Shown here piece after piece: positions 1 to 10,000 of a stretch of 64,000 nt of DNA; position 1 is the stretch's first letter; every line of letters starts with the position of its first letter. The notes below the pieces were generated by a model. That model worked only from the letters and a program-made list of their open reading frames with translations, had not been told where the DNA came from and ran no database searches. The DNA lies in assembly GCA_947167935.1 (NCBI GenBank), contig CAMVJU010000005.1:1-64000 (forward strand). Reading direction: 5' to 3'. This DNA is from an uncultured Prevotellaceae bacterium (GTDB lineage: Bacteria; Bacteroidota; Bacteroidia; Bacteroidales; Bacteroidaceae). The translations under genes were made by a program, and so were the position numbers.

Positions 1-67
1 CTTTCACGGACTGATACGGACAACGGATGAATATAGCCACGGACTTTCACGGACTTTTACGGACAAC
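1..67. repeat. Direct repeats of type GCCACGGACTTTCACGGACTnnTACGGACA (left of the GxxExxY ORF)
   Basis: Partial copy at 1-23 and full copy at about 36-67; internal 10-bp period (ACGGACTTTC/ACGGACTnnT/ACGGACA). Confidence 0.85.
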
Positions 68-86
68 AATATCATCAATATAGAAC

Positions 87-479
87 ATGCTACTATACGA
101 AGATTTATCAAATAAGATTGTCAGAGCCTACTTTAATGTGATAGACTACTTAGGGAAGGGTCTCGCAGAAAAAGTCTACGAAAATGCGCTGTGCATAGAG
201 CTCGACGAGATGGGACTACAGTATGAACGCCAGAAACCGCTGACAGTAGAATACAAAGGCCACATCATCGGCAATTATGTAGCCGACATCTTTTTGGAAG
301 AGAAGATTATCATAGAGCTAAAGGCAGTTAACGCTATCACTGACGAGCACATTGCCCAGACACTAAACTATGTCAACCTGACACACAGCAAGGTTGGCTA
401 TATCCTGAATTTCTCCCAGCAAGAAGGGCGTGGGTTCAAACGGCTCCTCGGTCAGGCCGCCAAAGCCTCAGACCTATAG
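87..479 (+). CDS. GxxExxY family protein (PD-(D/E)XK nuclease-like)
   Basis: 130 aa; GKGLAEKVYENAL (GxxExxY), VADIFLEEKIIIELKA (D...ExK-like core), LNYVNLTHSKVGYILNF. Confidence 0.85.
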   Translation: MLLYEDLSNKIVRAYFNVIDYLGKGLAEKVYENALCIELDEMGLQYERQKPLTVEYKGHIIGNYVADIFLEEKIIIELKAVNAITDEHIAQTLNYVNLTHSKVGYILNFSQQEGRGFKRLLGQAAKASDL

Positions 480-495
480 CCACAGACTCTATATG

Positions 496-636
496 GCCAC
501 GGACTTTCACGGACTAATACGGACAGAGAATGAATTTGCCAAAGACTCTAATATAGCCACGGGCTTTAACGGACTTATACGGACAATCCGTGGCAACAAC
601 ATGACATGTCCGTGGCCGTCCGTGAAAGTCCGTGGC
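496..636. repeat. Repeats of type GCCACGGACTTTCACGGACTnATACGGACA (right of the GxxExxY ORF), two direct and one inverted copy
   Basis: Direct copies about 496-525 and 556-586; inverted copy 607-636 (tgtccgtggccgtccgtgaaagtccgtggc). Confidence 0.85.
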
Positions 637-684
637 AAATAACAATAAACCCGTGGTAAATAACAAATAAAACAAAGTCCGAAT

Positions 685-1224
685 ATGGATTATCAGGCAA
701 TTATTGATAAGTATTACCCCGAGGGCGACGCATTGCGTAGCCTCTTGTTGAAACACTCACGGCAAGTGGCTGACCGCTGCTTGGCGATAGTAGAGAAACA
801 CCCGGAGCTGCAGATAGACAAGGATTTCATCGAGGCCGCGGCGATGCTGCACGACATCGGCATACGATGGTGCCACGCACCGTCCATCCTCTGCAACGGC
901 ACAGAGCCATATATCCGCCACGGCCTCATCGGCGCAGAATTGCTACGCCGTGAGGGTTGCGATGAAGCCTTCGCCCGTGTCTGCGAGCGGCATACCGGCA
1001 CAGGCCTCACCCGCCAGCAGATAGAGCGCCAGCAGCTGCCCTTGCCATTGAAGGACTTCATCCCCGAGACCATTGCCGAGCAACTCGTGTGCTATGCCGA
1101 CAAATTCTATTCGAAGTCACATCCCGACCGCGTCCTCACCGTCGCCGAGACAGCGCAGAGCCTCGAGAAGTTCGGCCATGAGGGTGTGGAGAAGTTCATG
1201 GAATGGTCAAAAATGTTTGAGTAA
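685..1224 (+). CDS. HD-domain (HDIG-type) phosphohydrolase
   Basis: AAAMLHDIGIRWCHAP motif, then RHGLIGAELLRREG and a later Asp (CYADKFYSK). Confidence 0.8.
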   Translation: MDYQAIIDKYYPEGDALRSLLLKHSRQVADRCLAIVEKHPELQIDKDFIEAAAMLHDIGIRWCHAPSILCNGTEPYIRHGLIGAELLRREGCDEAFARVCERHTGTGLTRQQIERQQLPLPLKDFIPETIAEQLVCYADKFYSKSHPDRVLTVAETAQSLEKFGHEGVEKFMEWSKMFE

Positions 1225-1290
1225 TCTTAAAAACTGCGGTACTTTAACTCCCTTTAACTCCATTCGCTCCCCTACTCCCCAGAAATTATG

Positions 1291-1298
1291 TAATTTTG
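1291..1298 (+). promoter_or_regulatory. Candidate Bacteroidetes -7 box TAATTTTG upstream of the LptD-like gene
   Basis: Matches TAnnTTTG; lies only about 6 bp before the GTG at 1304, so the start or the box could be wrong. Confidence 0.4.
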
Positions 1299-1303
1299 CA
1301 GCC

Positions 1304-4300
1304 GTGAGACAAAAAACGGGTACGTTCATCTTTGTACTGGCCTTCATTCTGCTGTGGGCCTGTACGCCTTCGTCGCTCATCAAAGAGAAGCCTAAGACAA
1401 CGCCCGCTCCCACCACGACCAAGGAAAACACCATCGTTCTGCCCTCTGACAGCACAACGCCGGAGGTTTCCTTGGAGTCCATAGAAGAAGTCGTTGCTGA
1501 TACCATCGCAGCCTTGGCCGATACCATAGAGGCTCCTTTGGAGACCATCAAGGAGACTGCCGATTCCATCATTGCTCCCGTCGACTCCCTCAAAACTGAT
1601 TCTTTAGAAGTCCCTTCGGAAAAGGAAGAAAAGGCCGAGGCCATCCTTCCCGATAGCCTGCCGATAGACACCTCCCGTCCTGCCCATGCTGCCCTGAAGC
1701 GCGACACCACGCTGATGGACTCGCTGGAGCTGGCCATCTACAAATACAACAAGGTGATTGACGACTCGCTGCGCCTCGACTCGCTGAACCGTCAGAAAAA
1801 GAACGGCATCGACGCTCCCGTAAAGTTCTCGGCCAACGACTCCATCATCTACGAGGCAGCCACAGGCACGGCCCAGCTGTTCGGCTCGTCGCACGTGGAG
1901 TATATCAACATGGACCTGCAAAGCGACCAGATATACATGGTGCTCGACTCCTCACTGGTGCACGCCACAGGCTCGGCTGACTCCTTAGGAAACAAATTTG
2001 GTACCCCCATCTTCAAAATGGGTAGCGACACCTACGAGAACGACACGATGGCCTTCAACTTCAAAACGAAGAAGGGCCTTATCCAGCAGGTCTACACCCA
2101 ACAGGAAGATGGATATCTGACGGCTGAGGTGGCCAAGCGCGGCGCCAACGGCGAACTCTTCCTGGGTCACGGCAAATACACCACCTGCGACGATCCGCAT
2201 CCCGACTTCTACATCGCCATGAGCCGTGCGAAGGTGCGTCCTGGCAAGGATGTGGTCTTCGGCCCGTCCTACCTCGTAGTTTGCGATGTGCCCATCCCAT
2301 TGGCCATCCCCTACGGATTCTTCCCCTTCACCAAGAGCTATTCCTCGGGCTTTATCATGCCCACCTACGGCGACGAGACGTCACGAGGATTCTACCTGCG
2401 CGATGGCGGCTACTATTTCGCCATCAGCGACAAGATGGACCTGAAGCTCATCGGCGAAATCTACACCAAAGGCTCGTGGGGCATCAGCGCTGCCAGCAAC
2501 TACCGCAAGCGCTATCGCTACAGCGGCTCCGTCTTTGCCAGCTATCAGAACTCGGTGACGGGCGAGAAAAACATGCCCGACTATGCCAAGCAGACAAGCT
2601 TCAAGATACAATGGAGCCACCGTCAAGACCCGAAGGCCAACCCCTTCAGCAACCTCTCCGCATCGGTGAACTTCGCCACCAGCAGCTACGAGAAGAACAA
2701 CCTCACGTCGATGTACAACCCGCAGACGATGACGCAGTCGACGCGTACCTCCTCCGTCAGCTATAGCACGAACTTCTCCAGCATCGGCCTCTCGCTCAGC
2801 ACGACGATGAACCTCAACCAGAACATGAAGGACTCCACCATCGCGATGACGATGCCCGACCTGAACATCAGCATCTCGCGCTTCTACCCCTTCAAGCGCA
2901 AGAAGATGGCAGGCAAGGAGCGCTGGTATGAGAAGATCTCGATGAGCTACACAGGCCACTTCTCCAACTCCATCAACACGAAGGAGGACAAGCTGATGCA
3001 CTCGAACATCATCAAGGACTGGCGCAACGGTATGCAGCACAGCATCCCCATCAGCGGCAACTTCTCCATCCTGAACTACATCAACGTCAACCCGTCGATC
3101 AACTTCACCGACCGCACCTACACCAACAAGATCATGAAGTCGTGGGACGAGGTGGCCAGCAAGGAGGTGAACGACACCGTCTACGGCTTCTACAACGTCT
3201 ACAACTGGAGCATGTCCGTGTCGGCCAGCACCAAGCTCTACGGTTTCTACATCCCCTCACGCAAGCTCTTCGGCGATAAGATCGACCGCATCCGCCACGT
3301 CTTCACGCCCTCTGTCAGCTTCAGCTATTCGCCCGACTTCAGCGCCAAGCGCTACGGCTACTACGAGACCTACCAGAAGACCGACGCTGAGGGCAACGTC
3401 ACATTGGTGGAATACTCGCCCTACTCAGGCTCCCTCTACGGCGTGCCGGGCAGGGGCAAGACGGGTAGCATCTCCTTCGACATGTCGAACAACATCGAGA
3501 TGCGCATCAAGAGCGACGAGGACACCATCTCGGGCTTCAAGAAGGTGAGCATCATCGACGAGCTGGGTGCCTCGATGTCCTACAACATGGCGGCAAAGAT
3601 ACGTCCTTGGAGCGACCTCAACACCCGCATTCGCCTGAAGCTGACAAAGAGCTACACCTTCAACCTCAACGCCGTCTTCGCCAGCTATGTCTACGAAGCC
3701 GACTCCGTAGGCGCCACGCCCCGACTCAGCGAGACGCAGACCTATTGGGGCCTGGGCAAGTTAGGCCGTTTCCAGGGTATGTCGCAGAACCTGAGCTATA
3801 CCATCAGCAATGACAAGATAGCCAAAATCATCCGCTGGCTGAAGGGTGAGCGCGACGAGAAAGACAAAAAGAAAGACCGCCGACGCGACATTGACGATGA
3901 GGATGACGACGAGGACGACAACGAGGTGGAAACCAACGTAGACCGCGACCTGGAGAAAGGCAAGCATGGAGCCAAACGTGAGAAAGCAGGCAAGGCCGAG
4001 ACCGACGAGGACGGATACATGGCCTTCTCACTGCCCTGGAGCCTCAGCTTCGGCTACGGCATCAGCATGCGCGAGGATAATAATGTGAAGCGCTTCAACT
4101 ACAACACAATGCGCTATCCCTACAAGTTCACGCAGAACCTGAACATCAGCGGCAATATACGCATCAGCGACGGTTGGAACATCAGTTTCTCCTCGGGCTA
4201 CGACTTCGACTACAAGAAGATATCGATGACCACCGCCTCGCTCAGTCGCGACCTGCATTGCTTCAACATGTCGTGCTCCGTCGTGCTGGCGCCCTACACC

Positions 4301-4399
4301 AGCTATAACTTCAGCTTCCGCTGCAACGCCTCCACCCTGACCGACGCCCTGAAGTACGACAAGCGCTCCAGCTACTCCAACTCCGTGCAATGGTATTAG
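1304..4399 (+). CDS. lptD: LptD/OstA-like LPS-assembly outer-membrane protein
   Basis: ORF 1073-4399 trimmed to in-frame GTG 1304 (lipoprotein-like MRQKTGTFIFVLAFILLWAC); OstA-like N domain then long beta-barrel, as in Bacteroidetes LptD homologues. Confidence 0.75.
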   Translation: MRQKTGTFIFVLAFILLWACTPSSLIKEKPKTTPAPTTTKENTIVLPSDSTTPEVSLESIEEVVADTIAALADTIEAPLETIKETADSIIAPVDSLKTDSLEVPSEKEEKAEAILPDSLPIDTSRPAHAALKRDTTLMDSLELAIYKYNKVIDDSLRLDSLNRQKKNGIDAPVKFSANDSIIYEAATGTAQLFGSSHVEYINMDLQSDQIYMVLDSSLVHATGSADSLGNKFGTPIFKMGSDTYENDTMAFNFKTKKGLIQQVYTQQEDGYLTAEVAKRGANGELFLGHGKYTTCDDPHPDFYIAMSRAKVRPGKDVVFGPSYLVVCDVPIPLAIPYGFFPFTKSYSSGFIMPTYGDETSRGFYLRDGGYYFAISDKMDLKLIGEIYTKGSWGISAASNYRKRYRYSGSVFASYQNSVTGEKNMPDYAKQTSFKIQWSHRQDPKANPFSNLSASVNFATSSYEKNNLTSMYNPQTMTQSTRTSSVSYSTNFSSIGLSLSTTMNLNQNMKDSTIAMTMPDLNISISRFYPFKRKKMAGKERWYEKISMSYTGHFSNSINTKEDKLMHSNIIKDWRNGMQHSIPISGNFSILNYINVNPSINFTDRTYTNKIMKSWDEVASKEVNDTVYGFYNVYNWSMSVSASTKLYGFYIPSRKLFGDKIDRIRHVFTPSVSFSYSPDFSAKRYGYYETYQKTDAEGNVTLVEYSPYSGSLYGVPGRGKTGSISFDMSNNIEMRIKSDEDTISGFKKVSIIDELGASMSYNMAAKIRPWSDLNTRIRLKLTKSYTFNLNAVFASYVYEADSVGATPRLSETQTYWGLGKLGRFQGMSQNLSYTISNDKIAKIIRWLKGERDEKDKKKDRRRDIDDEDDDEDDNEVETNVDRDLEKGKHGAKREKAGKAETDEDGYMAFSLPWSLSFGYGISMREDNNVKRFNYNTMRYPYKFTQNLNISGNIRISDGWNISFSSGYDFDYKKISMTTASLSRDLHCFNMSCSVVLAPYTSYNFSFRCNASTLTDALKYDKRSSYSNSVQWY

Positions 4400-4400
4400 G

Positions 4401-4513
4401 CCCACCCAAGCCCTCCCGAAGGGAGGGATGTTAAATGTGAATCAACTCTTACAAATATGACACAAAATAACAAAGATACTCAACATCCCTCCCTTCGGGA
4501 GAGCTTGGGTGGG
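4401..4513. repeat. Inverted-repeat element (arms 4401-4432 and 4482-4513) spanning the murF start codon
   Basis: cccacccaagccctcccgaagggagggatgtt versus the reverse complement of aacatccctcccttcgggagagcttgggtggg; 31/32 identical. Confidence 0.9.
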
Positions 4514-5926
4514 CTCTTAGGGCTTCCCATCACCACCGACAGCCGCGACTGTCCTGAAGGCAGCATCTTCATCGCCTTGAAGGGTGACAACTTCAACGGC
4601 AACCGCTTCGCCCTTCAGGCCCTGGAAAAAGGCTGCGCCTATGCTATCGTGGATGAAGCCCCCCAAGAAGGAGGGAAACAATACCCTATATACTCCGCTG
4701 ACAATCTTCCCCCTCTCGGGGGGACTGAGAGGGGCTTTATCAGAGTCGACTCCTGCCTCCAAACCCTGAAGGACATCGCCCGCGAGCATCGTCGCCAGTT
4801 CGACATTCCCGTCATCGCCATCACCGGCACCAACGGCAAGACCACCACGAAGGAGCTGATCAAGGCTGTGCTGTCGGAGAAATACAACGTGCTGGCCACC
4901 GAGGGGAACTTCAACAACGACGTGGGTGTGCCGAAGACGCTGCTGCGCCTGAACAAGGAGCACGAGATAGCCATCATCGAGATGGGCGCCAGCCATCCCG
5001 GCGACATCAAGACGCTGGTAGAGACGGCTGAGCCTACTTGCGGCCTCATCACCAACGTGGGGCGCGCCCACCTGCAGGGCTTCGGTTCCTTCGAGGGTGT
5101 CATCAAGACCAAGGGCGAGCTCTATGACTATCTGAAGGCAAACACCGAGGGACCTATCTTCATCAACGCCGACAACGACTACCTCGTAGACCTCATCGGC
5201 GACGACGACGAGATATTCCTTACGCCCTACAGCACCGACCCAGAGAAGCAGTACATGTGCATATCGGGTGAAGTGGTGAGCTGCGACCCTGAGCTGACGT
5301 TCCGCTGGCGCAAGCCATTGATGGAATTAGAAGAGACGGGCGCCTCGCAGAAATGGCATAAGGTGAAAACGCACCTCATCGGCGCTTATAACATCGACAA
5401 CCTGCTGGCCGCCATCGCCGTGGGTATCAACTTCGGCGTAGAGCGTAAGGCCATCTGCCACGCTTTGGAGAACTACGTGCCCACCAACAGCCGCTCGCAG
5501 CTAGTGCAGACGGCCCACAACCGCCTCATCGTTGATGCCTACAACGCCAATCCCTCGAGCATGGCCGCCGCCTTGGAGAACTTCAAACTCATGGCAACCA
5601 ACGAGGGCGAGGCAAAGATGGCCATCCTCGGCGAGATGCGCGAGCTGGGCAACGTCAGCAAGGAGGAGCATCAGCGCGTAGTCGATATACTACAGGCCAC
5701 TAGCATTACCGATGCCTGGCTCGTAGGACAGGAGTTCTTTAACGTTAACCTAAACGACGCTCACCCGGATTCCGCCGCTTCGCTTGCGAAGAACCTTAAC
5801 TACCGCATATTTAACGATGTGGAAGCCGTAAAAGCTGAGCTACAAAAAAACCGCCCCGAAGGACGGCTTATTCTCATTAAGGGCTCTAACGGCAACAAAC
5901 TCTACCAACTGCCCGAATTTCTTTAG
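4457..5926 (+). CDS. murF: UDP-N-acetylmuramoyl-tripeptide--D-alanyl-D-alanine ligase
   Basis: TDSRDCPEGSIFIALKGDNFNGN, ITGTNGKTTTKELI, NAIIEMGASHPGDI-type motifs, YNANPSSM, GEMRELG. Confidence 0.95.
   Translation: MTQNNKDTQHPSLRESLGGLLGLPITTDSRDCPEGSIFIALKGDNFNGNRFALQALEKGCAYAIVDEAPQEGGKQYPIYSADNLPPLGGTERGFIRVDSCLQTLKDIAREHRRQFDIPVIAITGTNGKTTTKELIKAVLSEKYNVLATEGNFNNDVGVPKTLLRLNKEHEIAIIEMGASHPGDIKTLVETAEPTCGLITNVGRAHLQGFGSFEGVIKTKGELYDYLKANTEGPIFINADNDYLVDLIGDDDEIFLTPYSTDPEKQYMCISGEVVSCDPELTFRWRKPLMELEETGASQKWHKVKTHLIGAYNIDNLLAAIAVGINFGVERKAICHALENYVPTNSRSQLVQTAHNRLIVDAYNANPSSMAAALENFKLMATNEGEAKMAILGEMRELGNVSKEEHQRVVDILQATSITDAWLVGQEFFNVNLNDAHPDSAASLAKNLNYRIFNDVEAVKAELQKNRPEGRLILIKGSNGNKLYQLPEFL
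4657..4738. repeat. GC-rich palindromic element inside the murF coding sequence
   Basis: cccctctcggggggactgagagggg hairpin; read in frame as QEGGKQYPIYSADNLPPLGGTERG. Confidence 0.75.
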
Positions 5927-6987
5927 AACAATTTGCGGGTCAAACGCAAGCACATCTTCTCCAAACGGCGCACTACTTTGTCGGGCTGCCAGTCGGGGAA
6001 GACGTTGCGCAGGGTAAAGAGAGCTGCGCTGTCGGCTGTCAGCGTGGTCTGCACCGTGCGTGTACCCTCCTTGCCGCGCAGGGTGATGACATTCGTGGCG
6101 GGCGTAAGTTGATTGCCTTGCATATCCACCGTTCCATATTCACCAAACTCACACTCCTCTGAACGGATGCTCTGCGGGTCGAAACGCTCAGGCTCCAGCT
6201 TCTCAGGCGACTCCAACACGGTGTTAATCCAGTAGCAGCGGGGATGGGTGTGCCATCCGCGGGCCAAGTGGAAATTGGAAATGTTGTTGCGGATGGTACA
6301 GTCCTTAAACACGTAGCCCCATTCTGTTGTCGACGTGCGCGGCGCCGCAATGACGTTGTGCGAGTTGTTCTCATCGTTGCGCTTCTCGGTAACGATGAGG
6401 CAATGGTTGAAGAACACGTCGCCGGCGCCGCAGATGAAGTCTACGGTGCCATGTATCTCGCAGTCCTCCAGGTAGTGCTGGCACTCCTCGCTATGGCTGT
6501 AATAGGTGTCCTGATAGGAGAGCATCCTCACGCGCTTGAACATGGCGCGGTTGCCCTTGTCCTGCCAGCAGACGGCGCGGCCAGCAGGGCCGGAGTGGTA
6601 GTAGTCGAGGTCGTTCTGTAGCGTCAGATCCTGCACATATGTATTATGGCCACGGTTGAGTAGCGTGGCTGTCCGGCTGATACTCTCATCCTTGATATGC
6701 GGGCAGTTGCGGATGATGGTGCCCTCCATGCTCTGTCCAATCAAAGCGACATTGTGTCCCCAGATAGGAGTAAGCACCCGCTCACCAAGGTCGTAGAAGC
6801 CGTTGGGGATGAGGATGTAGAGGCGCTCCGACAGCGTGTCGGCGTTCATCACGCTCGACAGGTTGATGGCATCCAAAAGACTCTCAGCGTCTCCTGCCTT
6901 TACCATAATGTAACGCTTGCCGGCGCTCATGGAAACAGGAACAGCCAGCAGACAGAGTAGCAGGATAGTTGATAGTAGTTTTCTCAT
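5923..6987 (-). CDS. Pectinesterase-like (CE8) secreted enzyme
   Basis: Signal peptide; SYQDTYYSHSEECQHYLEDCEIHGTVDFICGAGDVFFNHC motifs. Confidence 0.85.
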   Translation of the reverse strand: MRKLLSTILLLCLLAVPVSMSAGKRYIMVKAGDAESLLDAINLSSVMNADTLSERLYILIPNGFYDLGERVLTPIWGHNVALIGQSMEGTIIRNCPHIKDESISRTATLLNRGHNTYVQDLTLQNDLDYYHSGPAGRAVCWQDKGNRAMFKRVRMLSYQDTYYSHSEECQHYLEDCEIHGTVDFICGAGDVFFNHCLIVTEKRNDENNSHNVIAAPRTSTTEWGYVFKDCTIRNNISNFHLARGWHTHPRCYWINTVLESPEKLEPERFDPQSIRSEECEFGEYGTVDMQGNQLTPATNVITLRGKEGTRTVQTTLTADSAALFTLRNVFPDWQPDKVVRRLEKMCLRLTRKLF

Positions 6988-7001
6988 AGAAAGGTTTAAG
7001 A

Positions 7002-7045
7002 AAAGCCCCGCCCCGCGGGATTGGCGTGGGCCGGGGCTTATTTTC
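7002..7045 (-). terminator. Hairpin terminator between secDF and the CE8 gene
   Basis: aagccccgccccgcgggattggcgtgggccggggctt stem-loop. Confidence 0.6.
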
Positions 7046-7075
7046 CAAGGTTGCAGTTGACTGCAAGGAGCGTCT

Positions 7076-10000
7076 TTACTTTGCAGCCTCTTCTTTCTTC
7101 TGCTGCTTGTTGCTCTTGCGGCTCAAGATGAGGTAAGCCGTGGGCGCAGCGATGAAGATAGACGACAGTGTGCCGAAGATGACACCCAGAATCATGGCGA
7201 AGGAGAACGGACGGATGCTGTCGCCACCAAGTACGAAGATGGTGAGCAGCACGATGAGCGTCGTCACTGACGTATTGATGGTACGTGCCAAGGTCTGGTT
7301 GATAGAGTCGTTGAAGAGCTGTTTCTTGTCGTGCTTCGGATAGAGGCCGAGATTCTCACGGATACGGTCGAACACCACCACCTTATCGTTGATGGAGTAA
7401 CCGATCACCGTCAGGATAGCGCCGATGAACGTCTGGTCGACCTCCAATGACATGGGCACCCATCCCCAGAGTACGGAGAAGAAGCCGACGACAATGAGGG
7501 CGTCGAAGAACAGAGCGACGATAGAGCCCACGGAGAAGGCCACGTTGCGGAAGCGCAGCAGGATGTAGAGGAAGATGGCGATCAGAGCGAGCAGCACGCT
7601 GATGAAGGCAGCACGGGTGATGGTCTTAGCAATAGACGGACCCACCTTCATGTCGCTCTCGATACGGCCAATCTCGCTGTCCTTCTCCACGCCGTTAGCG
7701 GCAGGAGCCTTGAACTGATCGGCAGTAGCCTTTGTGATAAGGCCAGCACCCTTCAGCTTCTCGTAGAGGATATCCTTTGCCTGCTCGTCGATGACGGGGC
7801 TGTTGTCCTCATAGTTCCAGTTCGTAGAGATACGAACGGTGCTCTTACCCTCGAGGGCGATGACGCTGGTGTTGGCCTGCTTGCCCTCGTTGCTGCCGGT
7901 GGTGTTGATGAAGGCACCCTCGAGCACCTTACGCACATCCTCGACAGGCACGTCCTTCTCGAGTACGACCACAAAGTTACGGCCACCCGTGAAGTCGATG
8001 CTGCGGCTCAGGCCACGTACTGCGAAGCTCACGCAGAACAGCACAGCGGCGATGGCCCAGATGGCGTACGACTTCTTAAACTGTCCCATGATGTTGAACT
8101 TGGTGTTCTGCATCAGGTTCTTCGAGAACTTCGTGTTGAAAGTGAGGTTCTGCCACTTGTCCTTACGCATCTGACGGTCGTAGATGAGACGTGTCATGAA
8201 CACTGCGGTGAAGAACGATATGCAGATACCGATGATCAGCGTCGTAGCGAAGCCGCGGATGGGACCTGTACCGAAGATGTAGAGGATGATACCAGTGATC
8301 AATGACGTCAGGTTGGAGTCGAAGATAGCCGAGAAGGCATTCGAGTAACCTGCGTTCACAGCCTCACGGATGTGCAGGCCCTTACGCATCTCTTCCTTGA
8401 TACGCTCGTAGATCAGCACGTTGGCGTCCACAGCCGTACCCAGAGTCAGCACGATACCTGCGATACCAGGCATCGTCAGCGCAGCCTGGAACGACGCCAG
8501 AATACCCAGCGTAAAGAACAGGTTGAGCAGCAGGGCGCAGTTGGCCAGCATACCGGGGATGAAGTTATAGAGCAGCACCATCACGCACATCAGGAGGATG
8601 AATGCCACGATGAACGAAATGATACCCTGCTGGATGGACTTGGCACCGAGTGACGGGCCTACCATCTGGTGCGACAGGATGCGCATCGGAGCCGGCATCT
8701 TACCTGAATTCAGCGTGTTGGCCAGGTCCTTGGTCTCCTCAATGGTGAAGCGACCGGAGATCTGAGAGTTACCGCCGTCAATCTCGCTGTTCACGTTAGG
8801 AGCGCTATACACCTCGTTGTCCAGCACGATGGCAATACTCTTATTAATGTTCTCGCGCGTAAGGCGTGCCCACTCAGCGGTACCCTTGCTATCCATCTGC
8901 ATGGTAACGACGGGCTTGCCCAGCTGGTCGAACTCATCCTTAGCGCTGACGATGACATTGCCTTCCAAAGCAGGACGGCCCATGGGATCGGTCACCTTGA
9001 TAGCATACAGGCCAAACACCTCGCCAGCCTGTGCCTCGGTACGGTCGGACTCAGCCTTGGCACTCCAGAGCAGTTTGAAGTTATTCTCACGCTGGATGCG
9101 CTGGCCCATGTCAGACTGGATGATATCGTTGATGGCAGCGGTATCGGCCTTGTAGGCATAAGCCACCAGAGCATTGCCCTGAGTGAAGCCGATGCTGGGC
9201 AGCTGATAGCCACCGCTGGTCTGCTGCTGACCACCTAAGCGAGCGGTGAGGTCAGAAGCGTCGGCATTGTTAGCAGCAGCCACATTGGTGGAGTCGGCAT
9301 CAGCCTGATTCAGCGAATCGGCAACAGCCACGTTGGCAGAGTCAGCCGTCTCGGGCTGAACACTGTGCTCCATCATGGCAGCATAATCGTTCATCATCTG
9401 CTGGATATAGCCAACGACCTCAGCGGCGCTGTAGGTCTCCCAGAACTCCAGGTTGGCGCTGCTGGCGAGCATCTTCAGATAACGAGCCTCGTCCTTCACA
9501 CCAGGCAGTTCGACCATGATGCGCGATTGGCCTTCCAGACGCTGGATGTTGGGCTGCACCACACCGAACTTGTCGATACGGTTGCGCACCACGTTCTCAG
9601 CATTGTCGATAGCAGAAGCCACCTCATCGTGAAGGACCTGGCGAACCTCTTTGTTCTCCGACTGGCTGGTCACCTTGTCACGCAGCTGTGACGTGGCGAA
9701 AATCTCACGCAGCTTGCGGTTGGGATACTGACTCTCCCACATATCGCAGAAAATGTCCACGAAATCACCTTCGCCCTTTTCCTGCACTTGCTTGGAAGTG
9801 GCCTCGAAGACCTTGCGATAGTCGCCGTCCTGATTGTGGCTGGCGGCAAGCATGTCGATGATGTCAGGCACCGACACTTCCAAAATAGCATTCAGACCGC
9901 CTTTCAGGTCAAGGCCAAGTCCCATTTCCATCTCACGGCACTCTTTCAGGTTCCACGACCACAGCCAAACTTTGGTGATCTCTAAGGAGTCCTGATAGCG

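Noticed and set aside
1-640. Possible CRISPR array
   Set aside because: Repeats are few, irregularly spaced, in both orientations and split by an ORF; no cas genes in the window.
1073-1303. N-terminal extension of the LptD-like ORF
   Set aside because: Overlaps the HD-domain gene out of frame; lipoprotein-type signal begins at GTG 1304.
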